DNA from: Bradyrhizobium hipponense
GTDB lineage: Bacteria > Pseudomonadota > Alphaproteobacteria > Rhizobiales > Xanthobacteraceae
NCBI RefSeq assembly: GCF_008123965.1
Contig: NZ_VSTH01000146.1
Coordinates: forward strand, 1-34,706
Reading direction: 5' to 3'
DNA: 34,706 nt
Positions 1 to 8,316 of this stretch are shown piece after piece (the first letter of the stretch is position 1; every line of letters begins with the position of its first letter). Below the pieces are notes generated by a model. That model did no database searches, was not told where the DNA came from, and saw nothing but the letters and a program-made list of their open reading frames with translations. A program made the position numbers and the translations under genes.

Positions 1-35
1 GGGTTGGGGTGGGGCTGCTTCCGCAACGAGCACTT

Positions 36-124
36 CCCCCTGTGTGGAGAGGGCCCTCACCCGGCGCGGGACGATGCTTCGCATCGCCTGGATCGCGCCG
101 ACCTCTCCCGCAAGCGGGAGAGGT
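36..124. repeat. Extragenic palindromic repeat, probable terminator
   Basis: Several hairpins lie just past the end of the minus-strand binding-protein gene. ACCTCTCCCGC (101-111) pairs perfectly with GCGGGAGAGGT (114-124) across an AA loop, and CGATGC (72-77) pairs with GCATCG (81-86) across TTC. A CCCTCACCCGG stretch and a GGAGAGGG core are also seen in the repeat at 12,119-12,260, so this is a member of a dispersed family. By position it can end transcription of the upstream minus-strand gene. The left part may extend past the window edge. Confidence 0.7.
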
Positions 125-161
125 GTGCAGAGAGAGCCCCCGAATGACGCACTTTCGCGCG

Positions 162-1364
162 TCACTTCTTGGTCTTGCCGAGATCCTTAACGGCCTCGAA
201 AGTGGCGAACTCGACATTGTAGAGTTCGCCGTCGACCTTCTCGACCTTGCGAATGTAGATGTTCTGCACGATGTCGCGGGTCGCAGGGTCGATCGAGATC
301 GGGCCGCGCGGGCTCTCCCACTTCTGGCCCTTCATGGCCTCGACCAGCTTGGTGCCGTCGGTGTCGCCACCTGTCTTCTTCAGCGCCTCGTAGATGAGGT
401 GGATGCCGTCATAGCCGCTCACCGCCATGAAGCCCGGACGGTTGCCGAAAGCCTTCTTGTAGGCGGCGACGAAGTCCTTGTTCATCTGCGAGGGATGCGC
501 CGCGGAATAGAGGTGTGCGGTGACCGTGCCGAGCACGGCGTCGCCCATGTTGTTGAGGAGATCGTCATCAGTGACGTCGCCCGGTCCGATCACCTTAATG
601 CCGGCCTTGTCGAGGCCGCGCTCGGCATACTGCTTCATGAAGTTGCCGCCCTGGCCGGCCGGCACGAACACGAAGATCGCGTCGGGTTTGGCGTCCTTCA
701 TGCGCTGGAGGAACGGCGCGAAATCAGGGTTTTGCAGCGGCACCTTGACCTCTTCGACCACCTCGCCGCCGCCCGCAGTGAAATTCTGCTTGAAGAAGTT
801 CAGCGCGTCATTGCCCGGCGCGTAGTCGGAGGTCAGCGTCGCCACCTTCTTGATGCCGTTCTTCACGGCCCAATCGCCGATGATGGTCGAGGACTGCGCC
901 AGCGTGAAGCTGGTGCGCACGATGTACGGCGAGCGTTCGGTGATGATGGAGGTGCCGGCCGCCATCACGACTTCCGGGATCTTGGCTTGCGTCGCCAGCG
1001 GCGCTGCCGCGAGCGCGGCCGGTGTCACGCCGAAGCCTGCGATGAAATTGACCTTGTCGTTGACGATCAGCTCTTGCGCCGCGGTCTTGGTCTTGTCCGG
1101 GATGGCAGCATCGTCCTTGAGAATGATCTCGATCTTCTTGCCGGCGACGGTGTCGCCCTTCTGCTGCATGTAGAGCTTGATCGCGTTCTCGATCTGCTTG
1201 CCGGTCGAGGCCTGGCCGCCAGTCATCGGCAGGATCAGGCCGACTTTCACGGCGTCCTCGGCCTTGACGGGCGCGGCGGTCACGATGCCGGCAACGGCCG
1301 CCACTGCGGCGGCCCAACTGGCCTTCCAGGAGACCCTACAAGAAAGCTGTTTACGTCCGAACAT
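162..1364 (-). CDS. Branched-chain amino acid-type ABC transporter substrate-binding protein
   Basis: This is a periplasmic binding protein of the type 1 (LivK/Leu-Ile-Val-binding) fold, 400 residues. It begins with a signal peptide: positive residues (MFGRKQ...), a hydrophobic run at about 17-31, and a cleavage region near APVKAE (31-36). The mature start VKVGLILPMTGGQASTGKQ is the typical family opening. Later signatures are GFGVTPAALAAAPLA and SGYDGIHLIYEAL. The start is supported by GGGAGGG upstream of ATG 1364. No permease or ATPase genes lie beside it, so it either serves a transporter outside the window or is an orphan. Its ligand cannot be read from sequence; family members bind amino acids, amides, urea or aromatic acids. 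A strong palindrome about 240 bp upstream (1601-1628) may control it. Confidence 0.92.
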   Translation of the reverse strand: MFGRKQLSCRVSWKASWAAAVAAVAGIVTAAPVKAEDAVKVGLILPMTGGQASTGKQIENAIKLYMQQKGDTVAGKKIEIILKDDAAIPDKTKTAAQELIVNDKVNFIAGFGVTPAALAAAPLATQAKIPEVVMAAGTSIITERSPYIVRTSFTLAQSSTIIGDWAVKNGIKKVATLTSDYAPGNDALNFFKQNFTAGGGEVVEEVKVPLQNPDFAPFLQRMKDAKPDAIFVFVPAGQGGNFMKQYAERGLDKAGIKVIGPGDVTDDDLLNNMGDAVLGTVTAHLYSAAHPSQMNKDFVAAYKKAFGNRPGFMAVSGYDGIHLIYEALKKTGGDTDGTKLVEAMKGQKWESPRGPISIDPATRDIVQNIYIRKVEKVDGELYNVEFATFEAVKDLGKTKK

Positions 1365-1898
1365 CAGATGTCCCTCCCCTTAATTCCTGACCTCTTGTGC
1401 GCCGAACCGAGTGCCCGGTCCTTGTCTCACCATAGCTCACGCACGAGCCCTATCGCGCGTCAAATGGCGTCCTTCGCGCCGCCCTTGTCAATCGGACGTT
1501 TGGCGACCATTCGGCGCAAGCCGAGCGTCCCGATTTTCCGTCGGCAAAGAGCTATGTTGCGGGTTACGTCAGGGCGAGCCAAGCACCCAACCTCGACCGC
1601 TTTTATTTGTACGATTGTACAAATAAAATGGACCTGTCAACGAAAAAGCCTCTCGCCGATCAAGCCAAGTCCCCTTGCCGCAAAGCCTCGTGCCGTAGTC
1701 TAGAAACTGGGCGAGCGGCGTGGATGGAGGATTCCGTCTTTCTTTTGCAGAATTTGGACATCGCAAAAGCCCGATCGGCCGCAGCTTGGTAGCTAAGTAC
1801 CTACCTCGAATAAGTCTATTTTACCTTGTTGAAGGCTACTGTCCCGGCACCCGCCTGACCTTGTCGCCCAACCAGACCGAACCCGCGTGCCCCCACAA
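1365..1898. other. Intergenic regulatory region
   Basis: The stretch between the divergent binding-protein and lipoprotein genes holds the 12+12 bp palindrome at 1601-1628. I see no convincing gene in it; the short open frames here lack ribosome sites and recognisable protein features. Confidence 0.5.
1601..1628. promoter_or_regulatory. Perfect 12-bp inverted repeat, operator candidate
   Basis: TTTTATTTGTAC (1601-1612) is followed by GATT and then GTACAAATAAAA (1617-1628), its exact reverse complement. The AT-rich arms stand out in this GC-rich DNA. A palindrome of this size and spacing fits a dimeric repressor such as a TetR, GntR or LacI family protein. It is also a possible hairpin but lacks a following T run. 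It lies in the shared upstream region, about 240 bp before the binding-protein gene and 270 bp before the lipoprotein gene. I cannot name the regulator. Confidence 0.55.
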
Positions 1899-2183
1899 AT
1901 GCCGAAGCCTGTCCGTTCCCTCCTGATCCTCCTCGCGCTTGCCGCGGGGCTGTCCGGCTGCGGCACCGTCAACGAAAAGCTCTCGGCCAGCATGGGCGAG
2001 TACGTCCCGCAATGGGCCGGTGGCTTGCCGGCGGACGCGCCGCCACGGGCAGGCACGCCGCAATACGACGCCTACATGAAAGAGCGCGAGCGCAAGCGGC
2101 TGCTGCCGGCCGCCGACCGCGAGAAGGAAGAGCAGGCGCAAAAGGGCGCGACGGGCTCGGCACCCGGCAATGCGGTGCGTTAG
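1899..2183 (+). CDS. Small lipoprotein of unknown function
   Basis: The 94-residue protein starts MPKPVRSLLIL, followed by a hydrophobic segment ending in the lipobox L18-S19-G20-C21. C21 is the expected lipidation site, so the mature protein should be anchored in a membrane. The remainder is polar, with a proline/alanine-rich stretch and a charged helix (YDAYMKERERKRLLP) near residues 58-72. A GTG at 1887 would add four residues; ATG 1899 gives the more usual short n-region. I do not recognise a named family. It converges on purU, and the two share the hairpin at 2186-2254. Confidence 0.75.
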   Translation: MPKPVRSLLILLALAAGLSGCGTVNEKLSASMGEYVPQWAGGLPADAPPRAGTPQYDAYMKERERKRLLPAADREKEEQAQKGATGSAPGNAVR

Positions 2184-2185
2184 GA

Positions 2186-2254
2186 GCGAATGGCGAATAG
2201 GGAGTAGCGAATAAGGAGGCTGACTTTTTTCTACTCGCCACTCACCATTCGCTA
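2186..2254. terminator. Inverted repeat between convergent genes
   Basis: GCGAATGGCGAATAGGGAG (2186-2204) can fold back on CTACTCGCCACTCACCATTC (2231-2250), whose reverse complement is GAATGGTGAGTGGCGAGTAG. The pairing is imperfect and a TTTTTT run (2225-2230) lies in the loop. It lies between the convergent lipoprotein and purU genes and its right edge overlaps the purU stop, so it is placed to act in both directions. The GCGAATGGCGAATAG-type motif also suggests a dispersed repeat. Confidence 0.5.
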
Positions 2255-3115
2255 ATCCATAAACACCACTGTCTTACGGCCGTTGGGGATGACGCGGTCA
2301 TCCAGATGATAGCGGATCGCGCGGGCGAGCACGCGGCGCTCGATGTCGCGGCCCTTGCGGACGAGATCTTCGGGCGTGTCGCGGTGGCTGATGCGCTCGA
2401 CGTCCTGGTCGATGATCGGGCCCTCATCGAGGTCGCGGGTGACGTAATGGGCGGTGGCGCCGATCAGCTTGACGCCGCGCTCATGGGCCTGGTGATAGGG
2501 TTTTGCGCCCTTGAACCCCGGCAGGAACGAGTGGTGGATGTTGATGCAGCGCCCCGAAAGCTTCGCCGAAAGATCATCCGACAGGATCTGCATGTAGCGG
2601 GCGAGTACCACGAGGTCGGTGCCGGTCTTGGCAACGAGGTCCAGGATCTGAGCCTCCTGCTCGCGCTTGGTCTCCTTGCTCACCGGCAGATGGTGGAACG
2701 TGATCCCGCCGAAATCGAGCCCGGCATAGGCTTCGCGCGGATGGTTGGAGACGATCGCGGTCGGGATCATCGACAGCTCACCGGTGCGCCAGCGATAGAG
2801 GATGTCGACCAGGCAATGGTCGGACTTCGACACCAGCAGCATCACCTTGCGGTGTGCGGCACGGTCGCGCATCTGCCACTCCATGGCGAAACGTTCCGCG
2901 ATCGCGGCAAAGCCGGTCTGCAGCGCAGACAGCTCCACGGCGAGATCGGCCGCGGTGAACACCACGCGCATGAAGAATTTCTTGGTCTCGACATCGTCGA
3001 ACTGCTGGGCGTCGAGAATATTCTGTCCATTATGGGCCAGAAAAGTCGACACCGCGGAGACGATGCCGGGGCGATCCGGACAGGACAGGGTCAGGACATA
3101 TTGATGATCGGGCAT
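2252..3115 (-). CDS. purU: Formyltetrahydrofolate deformylase
   Basis: PurU hydrolyses 10-formyl-tetrahydrofolate to formate and tetrahydrofolate, balancing the one-carbon pool and feeding formate to PurT-type purine synthesis. The 287-residue protein has an N-terminal ACT domain (YVLTLSCPDRPGIVSAVSTF, about 6-25) and a C-terminal formyltransferase-like domain with INIHHSFLPGFKGAKPYHQA and GATAHYVTRDLDEGPIIDQD, which carry the catalytic His and Asp. The reading frame is open a further 79 codons upstream, but the family begins at MPDHQYVLTL (ATG 3115) and 287 residues is the usual length, so that start is chosen. It diverges from the hemD-like gene. Confidence 0.95.
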   Translation of the reverse strand: MPDHQYVLTLSCPDRPGIVSAVSTFLAHNGQNILDAQQFDDVETKKFFMRVVFTAADLAVELSALQTGFAAIAERFAMEWQMRDRAAHRKVMLLVSKSDHCLVDILYRWRTGELSMIPTAIVSNHPREAYAGLDFGGITFHHLPVSKETKREQEAQILDLVAKTGTDLVVLARYMQILSDDLSAKLSGRCINIHHSFLPGFKGAKPYHQAHERGVKLIGATAHYVTRDLDEGPIIDQDVERISHRDTPEDLVRKGRDIERRVLARAIRYHLDDRVIPNGRKTVVFMD

Positions 3116-3201
3116 GGGCCTTGATGAAGGTTTGTGCAAACGGCGCGGAACCCCGCGAGTTGCGCCCTGCTCTATCACCGACCCCGCCCTTGCGCCAATC
3201 C

Positions 3202-3237
3202 CAAGACTTGCTTCGACGTCAAGACTTGCTTCGACGT
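3202..3237. repeat. 18-bp tandem duplication
   Basis: CAAGACTTGCTTCGACGT occurs twice, head to tail and without mismatch (3202-3219 and 3220-3237). It lies in the short space between purU (minus) and the hemD-like gene (plus), in the likely promoter/leader area of both. It may be a recent slippage duplication or a doubled protein-binding site; nothing in the sequence decides. Confidence 0.7.
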
Positions 3238-3285
3238 AAAGCGCGGAGTCAGGATGAACAGACGAATCCTGACTGGAGCATCCCC

Positions 3286-4125
3286 ATGGCCGACCGACTG
3301 AACGGCTACCGCATCCTGATCCTGGAAACGCGCGAGGAGGCGCAGTTTTCAAAGCTGCTCGCCGAACAGGGCGCCGAGGTCGTGCAATGCCCGATGTTCA
3401 CCATTCAAGATGCAACCGATCCCGCCCCGGTCGAGGCCTGGATCCGCCGCGCCATCGACAAGCCCTTCGACGACCTCATGCTGATGACCGGCGAAGGCCT
3501 GCGGCGGATCATGAAGCTCGCGCGCGAGCGCGGGCTCGACCAGGCGCTTGTCGCCGCCCTGGCAAAATCGCGAAAATTCACCCGCGGGCCGAAGCCTGGC
3601 AAGGCGCTGCGCGAGATCGGGCTCGAGCAGCAGCAGATGACGGAGAAGCCGACCACTGAGGGCGTGATCGAGATGCTGGCGCAGCTCGAACTCGGCGGCC
3701 GCCGCCTCGGCCTCCAGCTTTATCCCGACAAGGACCACAGCGCGCTGATCAGCGCGATCACGGCCCAGGGCGCCGAGGTCGACACGGTATTGCCTTACGT
3801 CTACGATCCCAAGGCGGCCGATGCCAGCATCGTCAACGCAATCGACGACATGGCGGAGGGGCGGATCGACGCCATCGCGCTGACTAATCTCGGCCAGGTC
3901 CGCCGCCTCCTCGAAGCTGCGAAAGCGCATGGCAGCGAGGCGCGTCTGCGCGCAGGACTCGAGCGGACGCTGATCGCGTCGGTAGGACCGGCAGTTTCCG
4001 GTGAGTTAGCTGCACACGGCTTGCGCACGGACGTTTCGCCGGTCGAAGACCACTACTTCATGCGCCCGCTGATCTCGGCGATAGCGGCGGCGCTGGTGGA
4101 AAAGCGGCCGAAGGTGGCGGACTGA
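3286..4125 (+). CDS. Uroporphyrinogen-III synthase family protein
   Basis: The 279-residue protein has the two-lobed HemD layout. The first lobe opens with YRILILETREEAQFSKLLAEQGAE (about 6-29), followed by an alpha/beta region with DDLMLMTGEGLRRIM. The second lobe has KPTTEGVIEML, GLQLYPDKDH and a final DAIALTNLGQVRRLLE and LIASVGPAVSGELAAHGL. The enzyme closes and inverts ring D of hydroxymethylbilane in tetrapyrrole synthesis. HemD sequences vary widely, so a main heme-pathway role is not certain; some bacteria have second copies or regulators with this fold. ATG 3286 is preceded by GGAG; upstream in-frame starts would add a low-complexity leader containing the tandem repeat. Confidence 0.8.
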   Translation: MADRLNGYRILILETREEAQFSKLLAEQGAEVVQCPMFTIQDATDPAPVEAWIRRAIDKPFDDLMLMTGEGLRRIMKLARERGLDQALVAALAKSRKFTRGPKPGKALREIGLEQQQMTEKPTTEGVIEMLAQLELGGRRLGLQLYPDKDHSALISAITAQGAEVDTVLPYVYDPKAADASIVNAIDDMAEGRIDAIALTNLGQVRRLLEAAKAHGSEARLRAGLERTLIASVGPAVSGELAAHGLRTDVSPVEDHYFMRPLISAIAAALVEKRPKVAD

Positions 4126-4141
4126 TCGCCAGACGCGGCGC

Positions 4142-4822
4142 CTAGCTTGCCACCTGCGAGGCGGCCGACATCAGCTCCTGCGGGCTTGGCGCGGCAAACA
4201 TGCGATGGCCGCCTTCGGGCACCTCGGTAAAGCTCCAGCGCACAACGCCCTCGCGGTCCAGCAGAAACTGCCCAAAGAGCTGGCCTTGGCCGGTTGCCGC
4301 CATGCGCTGATCGGCTTCCGTTATCTCATAGCCGTCCTTGTTATTGAGGTACTCCGCGGCCGCCGGCCGGTTCATCGGGCCGGGCAATTCGCCGGGCATG
4401 TCGACTTGCATGCTCATGACCACGTTCATGCTGACCTTGTGCGGCCACTCTGTCTCGTTCTCCGTGAACTCGATATTGGGCAGGCCGAACGCGCGGTGCG
4501 AGATCCGCTCGGGATCGGACGCGGCGAGCAGGTTGGGCAAGGGATGGTAACGGAAATAGAGTCGCGCGCGCTCGATCGGCGTGTTGACCACCGTGAGACT
4601 TTCGATGCCTTTCTCGTGCAAGGCGGCATCAAGTTGCGCCTGTGCCGCGATATGGCGGCGGCAGAACGGGCAGTGCAGCCCCCGATACAAGCCGACCAAT
4701 ATCGGGCTTTGTCCGCGAAAGTCTTCGAGCGCGATCTTTCCTTCGCGCGTGATCGCGTCCAGCACGACGTTCGGTGCACGATCGCCCGGTTGAAGTGGTC
4801 CTTCGACGTGACGTTCAGACAT
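4142..4822 (-). CDS. Peroxiredoxin-like (AhpC/TSA) protein with CxxC
   Basis: The 226-residue protein has a thioredoxin fold of the AhpC/TSA/redoxin type. The N-terminal PGDRAPNVVLDAI is typical, and the active-site loop reads LYRGLHCPFCRRH with C51 and C54. A CPFC pair rather than a single peroxidatic Cys in a PxxxTxxC context suggests a thiol reductase or AhpC-like redox role rather than a classical peroxiredoxin. The C-terminal part (GQFLLDREGVVRWSFTEVPEGG) is the usual redoxin strand pair. It lies 21 bp downstream of the cyclase gene on the same strand, so the two are probably co-transcribed. Confidence 0.85.
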   Translation of the reverse strand: MSERHVEGPLQPGDRAPNVVLDAITREGKIALEDFRGQSPILVGLYRGLHCPFCRRHIAAQAQLDAALHEKGIESLTVVNTPIERARLYFRYHPLPNLLAASDPERISHRAFGLPNIEFTENETEWPHKVSMNVVMSMQVDMPGELPGPMNRPAAAEYLNNKDGYEITEADQRMAATGQGQLFGQFLLDREGVVRWSFTEVPEGGHRMFAAPSPQELMSAASQVAS

Positions 4823-4843
4823 GATGGCACTCCTTCACATGAT

Positions 4844-7800
4844 CTAGTCAAGAAACGGCAGTACGATCAGCCCTGCGGGATCAAGCCCGTGCCGCGTGCA
4901 GACGTCCTGTGCCAGCGCGAAATATCGCTCGGCCTCGGGCATGTCGCCTCGATCAAGGTTCAGCGTCGCAAGACCATCATAGCATGGAAACAGCTGCTGC
5001 GGCTCGCCGGTTTCGCTCGCCACCTCGATTGCCTCATTGTAGCAGCGAGCAGCCAGATCGGGCCGGAAATGGCATTGATGGATTTGCCCGAGCACGATCA
5101 ACGGCACGGAGAGATGCTCGCGCTGATCAAGTGCGCGGTCGATTTCGATCGCCTTTTCGGCAGCCGGCACCCCCTCCTCGGTACATTTGTCGGTGAAGGT
5201 GCAACAGGCAACGGCAAAATTGGCAAGAAGGCGCGCCTGGAACCCGAGATCGCCGATCCGACGCGCGACATCGAGTCCGCGCCGGCAAACCTCCACGGCC
5301 TTCGCCGGATCGACGATCGTGTAGAGCACACCGAGATTGGTGTAGCCGCGGCAGGCAACGTTGAGGAGACCGGCGGTCTCGGCTGCCGCGACACTCTGCT
5401 CCACCTCGCGCACCGCCTCCTGGTGTCGTCCAAGCCGCGCCAGTGCCACCCCTTTGGTGTTGAGCGCCTCCGCAATGGCGCGCGCCGCCTCGAGTCCGGC
5501 TTGCCTGTCGGTGTCCGCCGGCACACATCGGGCGTAGCCAAGCGCCTCGTCCGCCCATCTTGCGGCGGCCACGTGATCGCCCGTGCGAAACGCGAGACGG
5601 CCGCGCTCTTGCAGGAGGTGCGCCCACTCAATAGGCGCGTCGGTCCCTCCCAGCAGTTCGGCCGCCTCGGCATAATGCGCCTCTGCCTTGATCCGCTTGC
5701 CGGCGTCCCACAACAATCGGCCAAGCTTGCGGAGAATTCGCGCTTCGCCGATGCGGTCCTCCGCATTGCGATGACCTTCCAGCGCACTCTGGTAGTGCTC
5801 CTCAGCCGTGATTCTCCGTCCGGCCGCGGCACACAGCTCCGCGATGCGCTCGTACAGGATCAGGCGTTCGGGCTCCCGTTCCCCGCCGGCCAACAACACG
5901 GCGAGGGCCTGCTGGTAGAAGCGGATGGCATCGTCATTGGCGTAGGTCGCGCGGGCGCGATCGCCGGCCGCGCGCAGATAGCGTGCACCTTTCGGCTTGC
6001 TCGCGCTCAGGCTGAAATGATGTCCGAGAAGTATGAGGTCCTCGAGCCGTTCGGGCTCATTGCCATAGAGCCGCTCCAGCGCGGCACCAATCCGTCCATG
6101 GAGCTCGATCCGGCGCTGCAAGAGCAGGTTTTGGTAGATCACGTCCTGAAGCATGGTTTGCGTAAAGCGATAGGATCGCAGCGAGATCGAGTTCGCGCCC
6201 GCGACCTCCTCGACAATCTCGGCATCGCAGAGAAGTTCGAGCCCCGCTTCCACCCTCGTCCGCTCGGATGCCGTCGCACCGAGAAGAGCCGCATCAAAAC
6301 GTGGGCCGATCACCGCGGCCTCCTGGGCCAACCGGCGCACCTCGTGCGGCAGCCGGTCCAGGCGCGCCAGTAACAGAGCCTGAATGCTTGCCGGGATATC
6401 GGCGGCGGCTTCATCTGACTTGATCCGCCACCGTGAGCCGTCACGCTCCAAGGCGCCAGCTTCGATGAGACCGCGGATGATTTCCTCAAAGAAGAGTGGA
6501 TTGCCGCCTGCGCGATCGAGGATTCGACTGAACAGATTTCCCGGCGGTTCACTCCAGCCGTGGCTGAAATAGGCCGCGAGCAGCTTTTGTCCGTCAGCAT
6601 CACCAAGCGGAAGCAATCGAAGGGTTGTATGGCTGATCCGACCCGAACCGAACTGATCCAGTTCCAGCATGGGCCGATGCGTAAACAACAGCATCAGCCG
6701 CGTACGCTCCAGCCGGTCCATCAGGAATCGCAGCGCTTCAAGCGATACGGCGTCGGCCCAGTGCAGATCCTCGACAATGATCAGGAGCGGCGACTGGACC
6801 AGGCGCCGTTCGAACACGGTGCGAATCGCAAAGAATATCTGCCGCCGAAGCTGCTCGGGCTCGACGTGCTGCAACGCGGCGTCCGGATCGCCGAGACCGA
6901 GAACGTGGAAATAAAGGGGCATCAGGCGATCGGCCTCTTCGACCGCAAGGCCGAGCTCCAACAGTGCCGTAGCCAGCTTGGCCTGGGCCTCTGCCACGGT
7001 CGCCTTCTGCGCGATGCCGTAGGCGCTGCGCAGCACAGCGGCAAGGGTGCCGTAGGATTGTTCGCCCAGCGGCGAGCAGACAGCGCGCCGGATCGCCACG
7101 CCGGCGAAACGGTCCTCATCGCGGGCGTGGGCAACGAATTCGTCCACCAGACGCGTCTTGCCGATGCCGGCTTCACCGACCAGCCGCACCAGTTGCGCCG
7201 CGCCGCCACACGCGCGATCAAGGCTGTCGACCAGACGGGCAAGCTCGGCGTCGCGCCCAATCACCGGCGCACTCAGGCCCAGCGTATCGAGGCCGCGTGC
7301 CGCACGCGGCGTGTCGAGCGATCCGTTCAGGCGATGAACCAGGACGCTGCCCATCTTGCCCTTGAGCGAGACCTCGCCAAGCGATTCATACGAGAATGCA
7401 TGCCGCGTAAGACGGTAGGTCAGCGGCCCGACCAGCACCTCGCCCGGGGAAGCCATCGACTGCAATCGTTGAGCCGTATTCACCGTATCGCCCGTGACCG
7501 AGTAGGATTTGGCAACTCCAACTCCCAGTCCGCCCGCAACCACGTGCCCGGTGTTGATGCCGACATGAAGCAGGAGCGGTGAACCGGCATACGCCTTCGC
7601 GCGTTCGCTGAGGCGCGCGGTTCGGCCAATCATGTTGAGCGCGGCGCGGACGGCCCGCTCGGGGTCGTCTTCGTGCGCGGCCGGCGCTCCGAACAGCGCA
7701 AGCAGCGCGTCACCGATGAATTTGTCCACGAAGCCGCCAAAGCTTTGCACCGCTGCCGTCAGTTCCTCGAACAATTCGTTCTGAAGCGCCTGCATGACTT

Positions 7801-8173
7801 CAGGATCGAGTCGCTCGCTCATCGTGGTGAAGCCGCTAAGATCGGCAAACAGCACGGTAATCGTGCGGCGGTTTGCTTCGCTGTCGATCCTGTCGGGCTG
7901 CGATCGAAATGCTTGTTGCGCATCGGCCGTTGCGTTCGGCGCCAGCGGTGGTGAGGCAGCCCTGATCGGGAATGTCACCGGACTCGTCCGCGTCGTCGCC
8001 GGCCCGCTGGCTTTGGGGGCTTCACCGACGAGGGCGCCGCATTTCGGACAGTACGCGAAATCCGGTGCGCACGCATAGCCGCAGGCGGGGCACGCGTTCG
8101 GCTGCTTCGTGCCGCACTTCGGGCAGAAAGCAAAGCCGCTTTGAACCTCGGAACCGCAACAAGAGCAGTTCAT
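4844..8173 (-). CDS. Zinc-ribbon / class III nucleotide cyclase / AAA ATPase / TPR protein
   Basis: This 1,109-residue cytoplasmic protein reads as a stack of four parts. Residues 1-50 hold two zinc ribbons (C3, C6, C17, C20; C28, C31, C42, C45). About 100-280 is a class III adenylate/guanylate cyclase domain with LFADLSGFTTMSERLD and KFIGDALLALFG carrying the metal aspartates, and GDTVNTAQRLQ carrying the Asn/Arg pair. About 300-600 is an AAA/STAND-like ATPase with Walker A GEAGIGKT (near 333-340) and Walker B LLIIVEDLHWAD. The remainder is helical, TPR-like. The architecture suggests a signal-sensing cyclase or a large regulator. The frame is open upstream, but MNCSCCGSE at 8173 begins the zinc ribbon and is the sensible start. 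A Crp/Fnr gene precedes it on the same strand and a redoxin follows. Confidence 0.9.
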   Translation of the reverse strand: MNCSCCGSEVQSGFAFCPKCGTKQPNACPACGYACAPDFAYCPKCGALVGEAPKASGPATTRTSPVTFPIRAASPPLAPNATADAQQAFRSQPDRIDSEANRRTITVLFADLSGFTTMSERLDPEVMQALQNELFEELTAAVQSFGGFVDKFIGDALLALFGAPAAHEDDPERAVRAALNMIGRTARLSERAKAYAGSPLLLHVGINTGHVVAGGLGVGVAKSYSVTGDTVNTAQRLQSMASPGEVLVGPLTYRLTRHAFSYESLGEVSLKGKMGSVLVHRLNGSLDTPRAARGLDTLGLSAPVIGRDAELARLVDSLDRACGGAAQLVRLVGEAGIGKTRLVDEFVAHARDEDRFAGVAIRRAVCSPLGEQSYGTLAAVLRSAYGIAQKATVAEAQAKLATALLELGLAVEEADRLMPLYFHVLGLGDPDAALQHVEPEQLRRQIFFAIRTVFERRLVQSPLLIIVEDLHWADAVSLEALRFLMDRLERTRLMLLFTHRPMLELDQFGSGRISHTTLRLLPLGDADGQKLLAAYFSHGWSEPPGNLFSRILDRAGGNPLFFEEIIRGLIEAGALERDGSRWRIKSDEAAADIPASIQALLLARLDRLPHEVRRLAQEAAVIGPRFDAALLGATASERTRVEAGLELLCDAEIVEEVAGANSISLRSYRFTQTMLQDVIYQNLLLQRRIELHGRIGAALERLYGNEPERLEDLILLGHHFSLSASKPKGARYLRAAGDRARATYANDDAIRFYQQALAVLLAGGEREPERLILYERIAELCAAAGRRITAEEHYQSALEGHRNAEDRIGEARILRKLGRLLWDAGKRIKAEAHYAEAAELLGGTDAPIEWAHLLQERGRLAFRTGDHVAAARWADEALGYARCVPADTDRQAGLEAARAIAEALNTKGVALARLGRHQEAVREVEQSVAAAETAGLLNVACRGYTNLGVLYTIVDPAKAVEVCRRGLDVARRIGDLGFQARLLANFAVACCTFTDKCTEEGVPAAEKAIEIDRALDQREHLSVPLIVLGQIHQCHFRPDLAARCYNEAIEVASETGEPQQLFPCYDGLATLNLDRGDMPEAERYFALAQDVCTRHGLDPAGLIVLPFLD

Positions 8174-8316
8174 GGATCGAGACCCTGCGGAAGCCGCGAT
8201 GGCGCGGTCTGCTGGACCCGGCCAGATGGGCCCAGGATCCCGGCAAGGATGGGCTCGTCGCGCCGGAAGAGCAAGCGGCGGTTGCGGCGCTCGCGGTTGC
8301 GGCCGCGAACGCGGCT

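Noticed and set aside
9..1703. Long plus-strand open frame (564 residues)
   Set aside because: It is antisense to the clear substrate-binding protein gene; the residues (many LD, RR, HD runs) are typical of GC-rich antisense, with no family match.
4205..6373. Long plus-strand open frame over the cyclase gene
   Set aside because: It is antisense to two recognisable genes (redoxin and cyclase TPR part) and lacks any domain.
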